Positions 8,311-16,701 of a stretch of 64,000 nt of DNA are shown here, one piece after another (position 1 is the first letter of the stretch; the number at the start of each line of letters is the position of its first letter). Origin of the DNA: Phaeodactylibacter sp. Lineage in GTDB: Bacteria; Bacteroidota; Bacteroidia; Chitinophagales; Saprospiraceae. The stretch is from assembly GCA_024102975.1 (NCBI GenBank), contig JAGFJD010000639.1:1-64000 (forward strand). Direction: 5' to 3'. The notes under the pieces are model-generated. The model was not told the origin of the DNA and made no database searches. It worked only from the letters and a program-made list of their open reading frames with translations. Both the position numbers and the translations under genes were made by a program.

Positions 8311-8751
8311 TCACGCTACTCCAAAATACCTCCGGTAAATCTTCTTCCTGGGATAAAACCCCAGGAAAATAGCCGGGTACAACAGCAAAGTCGCCAGCGT
8401 ATTCGGCCCCCGGAAGGTAATGTCGTCGACAATGCAGGAAGTATCCTGCGTTATTTTGCGCACGACATGCCGGTGCCGCCAGAACGCAAGCGGGAAAGGC
8501 AGTTGCACCCCCTCGTCGACAAAGTAGGCCTCCTGTTCATTTATCCCGTCATCGGTAATGATGCTCACCCACTCCGCCTTCAGGGGCTTCAGAAAGCGGA
8601 TATGCACCCTGTCGCCCTTTTTCGAACCGGTGAATTCCACAATCTCCATCTCGCCCTGCCGGGGCGCCAGCGCTTCGAAGAGCTTGCGGTCGAAGCGCAC
8701 CATCACTTCTTTGTAGTTGCCTTTTACTTTTGTTTTGAGCTTGATGGTCAT
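8311..8751 (-). CDS. SRPBCC-fold ligand-binding protein
   Basis: 146-residue cytosolic protein with the look of the SRPBCC/START-like superfamily: alternating strands, a long C-terminal helix, and the ending LGFYPRKKIYRRYFG, which is common in Bacteroidota members. I chose the ATG at 8751 (MTIKLKTKVKGNYKEV) because residues before it are unlike the family and Cys-rich by chance. The substrate is unknown. It lies 201 nt downstream of susD on the same strand; whether it belongs to that operon is open. Confidence 0.72.
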   Translation of the reverse strand: MTIKLKTKVKGNYKEVMVRFDRKLFEALAPRQGEMEIVEFTGSKKGDRVHIRFLKPLKAEWVSIITDDGINEQEAYFVDEGVQLPFPLAFWRHRHVVRKITQDTSCIVDDITFRGPNTLATLLLYPAIFLGFYPRKKIYRRYFGVA

Positions 8752-8951
8752 CGGACATGCATTTTGTGCCTTATTAATGAGAAAAAAGCACAGGTGGTTT
8801 ACTGCCTTGCAGCCGGATTTGATAAATTTATCAGCCTGCCGCTTACACAACTCACACCACCTCCCAGGTTCTGCCTTGCCCCGTATACCGCTCTCCGTAC
8901 TTCCCTGCACCGCACACCGTACACTCCCCAGGGTTCCACCCAAGCCTCCCC
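8752..8951. other. C-rich intergenic stretch
   Basis: Between susD and the SRPBCC gene the plus strand is C-rich from about 8850 and contains the unit ACCGTACACTCCC; a related C-rich string with repeated GTACACC units lies at 41970-42000. No gene or clear hairpin is visible. Confidence 0.3.
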
Positions 8952-10493
8952 TCAATACACCGCCTCCACCCCATACGGATCCAGCGCCCCTCCAAAATTG
9001 TAAGGCTCTTCCCCATGCACTTCCAGCTCGCGGGCAGGTACCGGCAACTGCGCGGGCGTGCCATACTGCAGCCCACCCAGCGCATCCAACTCCGTATACT
9101 CCAGGCGGGGCGCCAGGCGGCGGCGGTCGAACCAGGCGCCCATGGGGGCGGCATTGAGCAGCTCGATAGCCCGCTCGTAGAGGAGGGCCTGCTCCAGCGC
9201 CTGTTCGGATGTACCGGGCGAGAAGGCAGGCAGGCCGCCTCTTGTCACCCGGGGGCCGGCATTGAGCACGGCAACGGCATCGGCAAGATCGTTCTGCCGG
9301 AGCATAGCCTCTGCCCTGAGCAGCTCGTTATCGGCGGCCAGGAAGGCCGGCATGGGGCCGGCGGAATGCCCGTCGCCGGCAAAGTCCGGGGCGGTTTGGT
9401 TGCGGTTGTGTTTATAGTGTGAGAAGTGCCACTCGCCGGCCTCTGCCGGGAAGCTGTTGAACGGGATGAACACAAAGTCGGAGGCCAGGCGCTGGTCGTT
9501 GGACTGGGCAGTGGGGTTGGGCAGCGGGTCTTCGCCCAAAGCTTCCACTTCCGGGTAGCGCGTCGGTTGGTTGCGGTCGAGAGCGGCGACCAGCCGCTGG
9601 TCTACCCGCGCCCAGAACGGATCCCTGCCGGTTTCGGCAAAGGCATACTGCTGGTAGCTCTGCCAGAGGCCGCCGTCTGCCAGGGGGGCAAAATCCCACT
9701 GCAGCCCTTTTTCGGCATGAGCCTGGACGGCAACCCAGTCTACGTCCTCATTTTCTTCCATGGTGCGCGGCCACTGGGCGAGAAAACGGGCGGCGTAGGA
9801 GTGGCAAAGCTGGGAGAACTGGCCGGCGTCCAGCGCCAGGCCATTGAAAGAGGTGTGGATAAAATCCGGCCCCAGGGCTTCCGCGATTGTTATGGCTTCT
9901 TCCAGTTCGCCGACAGCGGCGCCAATCATAATCTGATAATCGGAAAAAGAGGCTTTCTCATTCGGCGCGTCGTCCTCGTCCACCATCAGCCCGCGGTCGA
10001 AGAGCAGGCCCAGGTAGCCCCAGCTGACGCCCCGCAGGAAATGGGCGGCGGCCAGCGCCGACTCGTCCTGCGGGCCGCCTTTGTCGATGGATATGCCGTC
10101 CTTCATGGCCGCCATGACGTCGTTGGCGCTCGCCGCTGCCGAGAGGCAGCCGTACCAGGGGCCTTCGGCGATCTGTTTATATGTTTCATCCTCGCCGATC
10201 CGGTTGTTGTAAGCCTTCCGCGGCTCCGCGCTCATCCGAAGGGCACCGAACTCCTCCCGGCCCAGCGTGAGCGCATCCGCCGCTACCGACAGGGCAATGG
10301 CGGGCGCCGGACCGTGAACGCCCTGCCACCAGGCCGCATAGCCGGCATCCAGCACCTTAAACAAGTCGCTCCCGGTAGCCAGAAGGCCGTTCCGGCCGGG
10401 ATCGTTCAGGTTGAGGGTGTCTATATCTTTACAACCCACGGCCGCAAACAGGGCCAGAGAACATATAAGTGTGTAGCGTGTGACTTTTTTCAT
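8952..10493 (-). CDS. SusD/RagB family outer-membrane lipoprotein
   Basis: 513 residues; lipobox at ALFAAVGC-K near residue 21, then a helical SusD-like body (LLATGSDLFKVLDAGYAAWW, DPFWARVDQRLVAALDRNQPTRYP) and the C-terminal RAIELLNAAPMGAWFDRRR segment typical of RagB/SusD. SusD proteins form a lid on the SusC transporter and capture the substrate. Its partner SusC is encoded 294 nt upstream, separated by four palindromic repeats. No glycoside hydrolase or lyase is nearby, so the substrate need not be a glycan; peptide or other nutrients are possible. Confidence 0.88.
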   Translation of the reverse strand: MKKVTRYTLICSLALFAAVGCKDIDTLNLNDPGRNGLLATGSDLFKVLDAGYAAWWQGVHGPAPAIALSVAADALTLGREEFGALRMSAEPRKAYNNRIGEDETYKQIAEGPWYGCLSAAASANDVMAAMKDGISIDKGGPQDESALAAAHFLRGVSWGYLGLLFDRGLMVDEDDAPNEKASFSDYQIMIGAAVGELEEAITIAEALGPDFIHTSFNGLALDAGQFSQLCHSYAARFLAQWPRTMEENEDVDWVAVQAHAEKGLQWDFAPLADGGLWQSYQQYAFAETGRDPFWARVDQRLVAALDRNQPTRYPEVEALGEDPLPNPTAQSNDQRLASDFVFIPFNSFPAEAGEWHFSHYKHNRNQTAPDFAGDGHSAGPMPAFLAADNELLRAEAMLRQNDLADAVAVLNAGPRVTRGGLPAFSPGTSEQALEQALLYERAIELLNAAPMGAWFDRRRLAPRLEYTELDALGGLQYGTPAQLPVPARELEVHGEEPYNFGGALDPYGVEAVY

Positions 10494-10608
10494 GTGGCTT
10501 GGTCTTTTTCTTTTTTTCGATTGAATAATCCGGCTTTCAGGGAAATGTTTGCTTGTTCAACTGTTGCTGTTTCATGAGGTAAATCCTGTTTGTCGTGTCT
10601 GCTGATAA

Positions 10609-10786
10609 CGCACCACCTGAAGGTGGTACGTCCGGGCTGTTCATCCTGTCTGGAAAACGCACCACCTGAAGGTGGTACGTCCGGTTTCTGTTCGTCTTGT
10701 CTATTAAACGTACCACCTGAAGGTGGTACGTCCGGTTCTTGTTCATCTTGTCTATTAAACGCACCACCTGAAGGTGGTACGTCCGG
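10609..10786 (-). repeat. Four palindromic repeats between susC and susD
   Basis: Four 27-nt units start at 10609, 10658, 10709 and 10760. Each contains ACCACCTGAAGGTGGTACG followed by TCCGG, a near-perfect hairpin (arms about 7-10 bp, 2-nt loop). The spacers (22, 24, 24 nt) resemble one another and read like TGTTCATCTTGTCTATTAAA, so this is not a CRISPR. The last unit touches the susC stop codon. In the mRNA they would make four consecutive hairpins between susC and susD. Confidence 0.85.
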
Positions 10787-13700
10787 TTAGAAGGTCATTT
10801 GCAGGCTGAAGCTGAACGAACGCCGCAGCGGATAATTGAACGCATCCACCAGGAAGAGGCCGGGGTCTCCTTTGGGCGTCCGGGCCTCGCTGCCCGGCTG
10901 CCCGGCGAAGCGGTTCGACAGGTAATAATCCAGGGCCGGCGCTGCGGCCACGTCGGGATGAAAGCCGGAGTAATTCGTCTTCGTAAACAGATTACGGCCG
11001 ATCAGGCTGAACTGAATGCTTTCTATGAACCCGCCGAGGAGGTTTTGCAATTGCCTGCTTTCCAGGGTATAAGACAGAGAGGCTTCCCTCAGCATGAAGA
11101 AGCTGCCATCTTCCACAAAGTGGTTGTTGGGCACGCCGTTGTTGTACAGGCCATCTGCTTCGAAGAAGCCGGCAGCCACGCCCGGATAGCTGCTGAGGTC
11201 TCCGTGGCGGCCATTGCCGTAGAGGTACTGCCGGGTAAGGTTATAAACCAAGCCGCCCTTTTTCCAGTCGAACAGCGTATACAATTTCAACCCTTTGTAG
11301 GCAATGATATTGGCAAAGCCCATCCGGAAATCGGGGTTGATGTCGCCGATGGGTTCCAGGATGGGGTTGCCATCCTCATCCATCAGCCGGTAGGGGCGCT
11401 CTTCCGGCGTACCCAGCTGATCCCGGCGGACGACGTAGCCCAGGTCGTTCAGCGTATAATCACCGGGGTCGATGTCGGGCTGATCCGGAAGTTGGCCGAG
11501 GTCAGTGGCAAAAACCTCGCCGGCCATAGTTCCCGGCGAGTACCCTTCTTCCACCCGGAACAGGCTGGATTGCTCCAGGCCAGGGCCGGTAGTGTAGGCA
11601 GGAAGGGCCAACTGGGCCACCACCGGTTCCATGCGGTTGAACGTAGTGGTAAGGCCCCAGCGGAAATCGCTGTTCTTCACCTTAAACAGGCGCGCAAAAT
11701 CGGTGTGCAGGGCGCCTTCGTAAATGGTGGCTTCCAGCTTGCCGGCGTTCTGCCATTGCCCGCTGAAACTGGAAGAGCCGGACAGGGGCATCAGCAGGAT
11801 CAGGTCCTCGGTCGAAGACTTGACGTAATTGAATTCCAGCGTAAACCCTTTGAGGAAGGTAGCGTCTATGCCCACTTCCATTTCGGTGGTCCGGGAAGGC
11901 TTCAGGAAGTCGTTGCCCAGGGTGTTCTTCGCTACTACCCCATTGATGAGTTCAATGGATTCAAAGCGCTGCCCGAACGCCGGCCGGTTGCCGGCCGTGC
12001 CCATTGCCGCCCGCAGCTTGAGTTCCTGGAAAAATTTCATTTTGATGTCTTCGGTCAGGCGGTAAGCGCCGGCCACGCGGTAGTAATTCTGCCAGCGTTC
12101 CTCCGGCCCGAAGAGCGACGATTCTTCCCGGCGGAAAAGACCGCTGAAGATGTACTTTTTCTGATAATCGGCATCGCCGACCAGGAAGGTGCTGTAGGCC
12201 ACTGCCTCTTCCATTAAAGAAGAAGCCTTGACGTTGCTCTGGGCGTTGTCGAGCGAGCGGACCCCTTCGAAGGCCAGGTTCTCGCCCCTGCCCTCGGCGT
12301 AGTCCAGGGTGAAATCTTCGTACAGGAAACCGCCCCGCAGCGCCAGGTTGAACCCGGAGAATTTTTTCTGCAGGGTAGCGTCGGCCATGGAGGTGAAATA
12401 GCTGTCCACCCGTTGCGACTGGAGGATGGCGCCGCCGTTGCTACCCCCTTCCCCGGCGGTGGCCTGGGCGCCGAACAGCCCGGGGCGGGAGGAACTCAGG
12501 AACCCTTTTTTCACAAAATGCTCGTACTCCTGGGAAGAGCGGTTGAGCGAGGCGGCATAACTCAGCGTCAGCCACTTCTTCGGGCGGTAGCTGGCCCCCA
12601 CGCTGCCCATCAGGCGCCGGCGAAGGAGGGCCTGCCGGGAATTTTCCCGCCAGTACAGGGGGTTGGTTACGCCCATGCCGGTGTTGTCGATGTCCCAGTC
12701 GTAGTTGCTGTCATCTTCTTCATTGCCGGCATCCAGGCCGAACATAGGCGTGAGCAGCAGGCTGTTGGCCAGGAAGCTGCCGGCGCCGTTGGTGGCCGGT
12801 TCCAGCAGGTCCTGTGTGGAGGAGGTGTACATAGAACTTACCTGGAGGCTGAACCGGTTGCTCAACTGATGCTCCAGGTTGGCGCGGAAGTTGTGGCGGG
12901 TGTATCCGTCAAAGCCCTGGAGGGCCCCTTCATCCCGCAACCGGTGAGCCGACACCATGAAGTTGGTCGACTCCGCCCGCCCCTGTACGGAGAGATAATT
13001 GGACTGGTAAGCGCCCTTGCGGAAAAGGATGTCTTTCTGGTAATCCTGTAAATTGGGCAGGGGCGAGTCGTAAACCTGATCAGCCGTCAGGCTGCCCAGT
13101 ACCGGCTGTGGCCCCGAAGCGGCCTCAACCTCCCGGTTGGTGGCCGTGTTGACGGGGTAGGTGTTGGGCACGTCCGAATACCCCACCTCACCCCGATAAG
13201 TGACCCGGGTGTCCCCCACTGCCAGGCCGCGCCCCCGGCGGGTGAACAACTGCACGACGCCGTTGGCGCCCTGGGAGCCGTAGAGCGCCGCCGCCGTTGC
13301 TCCTTTGAGCACTTCTATCTTTTCGATATCGTCGGGGTTGATGTCGGCAAGGGCGCTCCCGTCATCCATAAAAATCCCATCCACGATGATGAGCGGTTGC
13401 TGGCCGTTGGCCAGAGAGGTGGCGGACCGCAGTTGGAGGTACCCGTCCTGGCCCGGCTGCCCCCCAATGGGGTTAGCCTGCAGGCCGGCCACTTTGCCCT
13501 GGAGGCTGTTCGCCAGGTAGGGAGGCGCCGACAGCCCCAGCAGTTCTTCGTCGACGACGCCAACCGAATAGCTCATGGCCGGCTGGGCCTGGCCGGCGGC
13601 CGTGCCGGCCAGGATGATGTCAGAGAGTTTGGATGACCTGGCGTTGAGTTCTGCTTCTACTTTACTTTTACCTAAAACTTTCAGTTCCAGCGTTTCGTAA

Positions 13701-13963
13701 CCGGCCATCGAGATGATCAGGATGGGCGGTGGAGCAGGAGTGAAAAAGCCCTGCTGTACGCTGATTTCGAAGCTGCCGTCTTTGCCGGTGAGCGTTTTTT
13801 TTTCGGTTCCTTTGGCCATAACGCTGGCCTCGTGCAAGGGTTGGCCGGTTTCAGCAGAGGTGACGGTGCCGCGTACCAGCAGTTCCTGGGCGGAAAGGCC
13901 GCCAATGCCCAGGGCAAAGGCTGCCGCCATCAACCACAGTTGAAGGGGTAGTTGTTTTCTCAT
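10787..13963 (-). CDS. SusC/RagA family TonB-dependent outer-membrane transporter
   Basis: About 1058 residues. A signal peptide ends GGLSAQ-ELLV, then a carboxypeptidase-regulatory-like domain (RGTVTSAETGQPLHEASV), a plug domain (YLANSLQGKVAGLQANP, PLIIVDGIFMDD, IEKIEVLKGATAAALYGSQG, GVVQLFTRRG) and a 22-strand barrel ending in SFSLQMTF with a terminal Phe. It imports a substrate delivered by the paired SusD, using TonB energy. The ATG at 13963 is preferred: the upstream part of the open frame is encoded by a hairpin and lacks a signal peptide. Confidence 0.93.
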   Translation of the reverse strand: MRKQLPLQLWLMAAAFALGIGGLSAQELLVRGTVTSAETGQPLHEASVMAKGTEKKTLTGKDGSFEISVQQGFFTPAPPPILIISMAGYETLELKVLGKSKVEAELNARSSKLSDIILAGTAAGQAQPAMSYSVGVVDEELLGLSAPPYLANSLQGKVAGLQANPIGGQPGQDGYLQLRSATSLANGQQPLIIVDGIFMDDGSALADINPDDIEKIEVLKGATAAALYGSQGANGVVQLFTRRGRGLAVGDTRVTYRGEVGYSDVPNTYPVNTATNREVEAASGPQPVLGSLTADQVYDSPLPNLQDYQKDILFRKGAYQSNYLSVQGRAESTNFMVSAHRLRDEGALQGFDGYTRHNFRANLEHQLSNRFSLQVSSMYTSSTQDLLEPATNGAGSFLANSLLLTPMFGLDAGNEEDDSNYDWDIDNTGMGVTNPLYWRENSRQALLRRRLMGSVGASYRPKKWLTLSYAASLNRSSQEYEHFVKKGFLSSSRPGLFGAQATAGEGGSNGGAILQSQRVDSYFTSMADATLQKKFSGFNLALRGGFLYEDFTLDYAEGRGENLAFEGVRSLDNAQSNVKASSLMEEAVAYSTFLVGDADYQKKYIFSGLFRREESSLFGPEERWQNYYRVAGAYRLTEDIKMKFFQELKLRAAMGTAGNRPAFGQRFESIELINGVVAKNTLGNDFLKPSRTTEMEVGIDATFLKGFTLEFNYVKSSTEDLILLMPLSGSSSFSGQWQNAGKLEATIYEGALHTDFARLFKVKNSDFRWGLTTTFNRMEPVVAQLALPAYTTGPGLEQSSLFRVEEGYSPGTMAGEVFATDLGQLPDQPDIDPGDYTLNDLGYVVRRDQLGTPEERPYRLMDEDGNPILEPIGDINPDFRMGFANIIAYKGLKLYTLFDWKKGGLVYNLTRQYLYGNGRHGDLSSYPGVAAGFFEADGLYNNGVPNNHFVEDGSFFMLREASLSYTLESRQLQNLLGGFIESIQFSLIGRNLFTKTNYSGFHPDVAAAPALDYYLSNRFAGQPGSEARTPKGDPGLFLVDAFNYPLRRSFSFSLQMTF

Positions 13964-13985
13964 AGAATAGGTTTTGTTTCTTTTG

Positions 13986-14020
13986 GTTCTGCCCGTGCCG
14001 GCATCCGGCATGGGCAGAAC
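13986..14020 (-). repeat. Strong hairpin between the 724-aa gene and susC
   Basis: GTTCTGCCCGTGCCGG (13986-14001) pairs with CCGGCATGGGCAGAAC (14005-14020), 16 bp with one G.U, 3-nt loop. It starts 4 nt after the stop codon of the upstream gene and ends 22 nt before the susC ATG. No T run follows, so it may act in mRNA processing, stability or partial termination rather than as a full terminator. Confidence 0.7.
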
Positions 14021-14024
14021 GATC

Positions 14025-16199
14025 TTATCTCAGAACCTGTATCTCCAAAGGTTCGCTTATCGGGGCAGACAAACAGCCCCAGCTTTTGTCTTTCTTGATC
14101 GCCAGCACCAGATACTTGCCGGAATGCTGGGCCCGCGCCTGGATTTCAAAGGCCGGCGATTGTTGAAACTCTGTAGTGCCGGGGGCGATCACCCAGTCGG
14201 AAGAACCATCCGGCTGGTGATAAAGGCTGTACAAATAAGCCCTGTCGTTGAAATCATATTCGATAGTGACCCGGTCGCCATCCTGGATAGGCTTATTGGC
14301 GATGACGTGCGTTTCCCGGAAGATGCGGCAGGGCGCGAAATCGGTGATGGGCCGTTGAGGAGCGCCGGAAAAAGAGGGTGCCGGCCCTCCGGCTCTTGCT
14401 GCCAGGCCGCCGCCGAGTTGTATGCCGGGTGCCGGTCCGGCTTCCTGGTTGGCAACAAGCGGCTCGTTGAATGAAGGCTCGTACCGGTTCTGGTGAGCCG
14501 ACACTTCTTCAGCGCCGTACTTCGGCCCCCGGCCGGGTATATAGGCTGCTTTCCGGACACCGGCAGGGGTGCGCACTGCTACCTCATAGTAGGCGGTGCC
14601 TTTTTCAGCGTTCTGGATCGATTCCCGGACTGTTGCGCCCGAATTTCGGCCCTTGGCAAGCAGTTTGAGCTCATCCGGGCCCGGGCCCGCCAAAACGGAA
14701 TATTCACATTCCTGCTCCTGGCAGCAGCCAGGGTTGGACCAGGAAATGTAGAGCGGCTGGCCCGGCCGGTCCGGAACATAGATCAGCTGCAGCCCTTCAA
14801 TTTCGCTGCAATCGGGCCCGGCGGTACTGAAGCCGGGCAGGCCGGGAGGGCGGGCTTCCTTATCGATGCCCCATTCTTCCTGCTCCGAACCATAAGTGAC
14901 ACCTTGCGCTTCCTGCCATTTAGCCAGGTGGTCCTCTTCCTGCAATCCGGATTTTTGCCGGGTTGGCTCCGGTGCCGGACTGCCGGCAACCGCTTCCGCC
15001 CGAATCCAGAAAGAGCTGATGGGGATATCTTTACTGCTCTCCCTGGGGCGAATGCAAACAGTTATCTGCAGCGGGTGGATACCCCGGCTGAGATCCTGTT
15101 TGTCGAGCCGTACCTTGAAGGCTGCGTCCTCGCCCGGTACGAGCGTTACCTGGCCTACCGTTATATCCCGGTAGCCGGGGTGGACGTAGCGCACCTTGGC
15201 AAAAGGCTGGTAGGCAGAGCAGGGAGAAGCCGGGTCCAGTTCGATAAATCCCGAGATCAGGTCCCCTTCCAGTATAGCTTCGCTTTCGATGATGCAGGTA
15301 TCCGGCAAATAGGCAGGGACGGAGGCTGTCGGCTGCGGTGGAGTGTGTGTTGGATATAATGCAGGCGCCGGCTCTTCGCCGGCAATTTGCACCGATGTGC
15401 CGATCGTTTGGACGACCGGGCTGTCGCAGTTTTCCCCCCATGCCAGAACCCTGAAATAGTAGGTGCCGGGCTCCAGCGTACAGAGCGGTTCGGTGCGGGG
15501 AGCGACACCCAGGGCCTGTTGTCTTTTTCCGTCTGTTCGCAGGGGCTGCCATTGCTCGAATTCACTGCGGGCTTCCACGCTGAATTCCCAGGGCTGGCCC
15601 TGGCAGTTGGCACATTGCAGGAGGATTGCCGGGCGGTTGTCGGCACCGCAGTAGCCGGCGGGTTCTACCTGCACAAAGAGGCTGGGCGGTTGGCAGGGCT
15701 GGGGTGCCGGAGACGTCATTGGCGATTTGGGTTGCCGGGCAGGCGCTTGTTCAGCCCTGGCCTGTACAGGGGCTGGAGCCTGATACTCATAGCGGTAGCT
15801 TTCCTCCAAAACCCGGGAGGAAAACTTGCGGGATATCGTACTGCCCCCCCGGTAGTCAATGCCGATGGTATAGAAGTGGCGGCTCTTCAGGTTGTCGATG
15901 ACGATTTCTGCCTGCTGGCGGTTGCCATACTCCCCCAGGCCCTGGACCAGCCGTTTTTCTCCGTTGCCCATCAGGTTGGCGCCCAGGTCTTTGGCCCAGA
16001 AGGAAACTTCAAGCTTGTCGAGGCTGGGATGGGTGAAATGAAAGGACATTTTTACTACCCCTTCTTCGGCAGTAGGGGTAAAAGATGCGTGGAATGCCGG
16101 CTCTTCTTTTCCAAAAAGCCCGTCGAAAATTTCTGCCTGCCCGCTCAGCTGAGCAGCCAGGGCGATGCATAATACCGGGAAAATCAGTAATTGTTTCAT
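14025..16199 (-). CDS. Secreted protein of unknown function upstream of susC
   Basis: About 724 residues. A signal peptide (MKQLLIFPVLCIALAAQLSGQ-AE) precedes a beta-rich domain (to about residue 115) with fibronectin-like spacing, a Pro/Ala-rich linker, and then several Cys-containing beta modules (for example CANCQGQPWEFSVEAR, CTLEPGTYYFRVLAWGENC, CCQEQECEYSVLAGPG). The C-terminal end (ISEPLEIQVLR) has no evident T9SS tail or lipobox. Position 61 nt before susC suggests it belongs to the same uptake operon, perhaps as a surface or periplasmic substrate-handling protein (inference). I do not recognise a named family. ATG at 16199 gives the signal peptide; the frame runs to 16262. Confidence 0.7.
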   Translation of the reverse strand: MKQLLIFPVLCIALAAQLSGQAEIFDGLFGKEEPAFHASFTPTAEEGVVKMSFHFTHPSLDKLEVSFWAKDLGANLMGNGEKRLVQGLGEYGNRQQAEIVIDNLKSRHFYTIGIDYRGGSTISRKFSSRVLEESYRYEYQAPAPVQARAEQAPARQPKSPMTSPAPQPCQPPSLFVQVEPAGYCGADNRPAILLQCANCQGQPWEFSVEARSEFEQWQPLRTDGKRQQALGVAPRTEPLCTLEPGTYYFRVLAWGENCDSPVVQTIGTSVQIAGEEPAPALYPTHTPPQPTASVPAYLPDTCIIESEAILEGDLISGFIELDPASPCSAYQPFAKVRYVHPGYRDITVGQVTLVPGEDAAFKVRLDKQDLSRGIHPLQITVCIRPRESSKDIPISSFWIRAEAVAGSPAPEPTRQKSGLQEEDHLAKWQEAQGVTYGSEQEEWGIDKEARPPGLPGFSTAGPDCSEIEGLQLIYVPDRPGQPLYISWSNPGCCQEQECEYSVLAGPGPDELKLLAKGRNSGATVRESIQNAEKGTAYYEVAVRTPAGVRKAAYIPGRGPKYGAEEVSAHQNRYEPSFNEPLVANQEAGPAPGIQLGGGLAARAGGPAPSFSGAPQRPITDFAPCRIFRETHVIANKPIQDGDRVTIEYDFNDRAYLYSLYHQPDGSSDWVIAPGTTEFQQSPAFEIQARAQHSGKYLVLAIKKDKSWGCLSAPISEPLEIQVLR

Positions 16200-16399
16200 A
16201 ATGCTTAATAATGTAGTAGCATTTGTTTTTATTGTAAAACGAACCGGTAACGAGGAGTTCAAGCGGGTGTGTGGCCGTACGAGGGCTTCCTGTTTTGGAG
16301 TTGTACGGGTTGTGTTGGCCGGCCTTTTCAGGTTTTTCGTTGGTAAACAGGGTGTTTAACTTAGGCCGCCTGGATGATTCAGGATACAAAGTTGCGGTG

Positions 16400-16432
16400 C
16401 AAATATAATATTTTTATTATATCTGTTGCCAA
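16400..16432 (-). promoter_or_regulatory. Candidate promoter of the secreted protein-susC-susD operon
   Basis: Minus strand: TTG (16432-16430), 22 nt, TATATTTG (16407-16400). Fits TTG-N-TAnnTTTG with a slightly long spacer. Confidence 0.45.
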
Positions 16433-16569
16433 AAGAGGGGCTTGATTTTAGATTAAGGGTATGTTAAAGTTTTATTATCCAGTTGATAGCTATCGGCTTT
16501 GCGGGTCTCGTCTCTTTGAGCCTGGCATGCTAGGAGCCCTGGTTCCTTTATGTAGAGTAGCATGTGAAA

Positions 16570-16648
16570 TCTCGCCAGATGACACCTTTCGCCTTTAAAA
16601 GTAAAGTTCGGTGAAAAGGCGAAAGATGTCACCTGGCTTGGCGCTAAA
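16570..16648 (-). repeat. Palindromic element family A, copy 2
   Basis: Arms at 16574-16593 and 16618-16637. Read on the minus strand they equal those of copy 1 (8216-8295) except that one T is lost from the left arm and one A from the right arm, so pairing is kept. The flanking TTTAGCGCC (minus strand, 16648-16640) is also shared, and the loop keeps TTTCACCG. It starts 54 nt past the stop codon of the 369-aa gene and in the same orientation as that gene. Confidence 0.75.
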
Positions 16649-16701
16649 CATAATACTGGCAGAGCCCGGTGGAATGATAAACCTGGAACATGCCTGCTCA
16701 T

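Larger units (their letters stand above)
16200..16701. other. 502-nt gap: promoter, leader and palindrome
   Basis: Holds the candidate promoter at 16400-16432, a leader of about 195 nt for the 724-aa gene, and copy 2 of palindromic family A at 16570-16648. No credible gene is seen; short frames on both strands lack features. Confidence 0.5.

Noticed and set aside
10537..10767. Small protein with 17-residue repeats (minus strand)
   Set aside because: The frame stays open only because the DNA repeat period is 51 nt in part; no start signal or family; it lies in the susC-susD gap.
10609..10786. CRISPR array
   Set aside because: Repeats are palindromic and regularly spaced, but spacers resemble each other and no cas gene is present.
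10799..12217. 472-codon plus-strand frame
   Set aside because: Antisense of susC; no domains.
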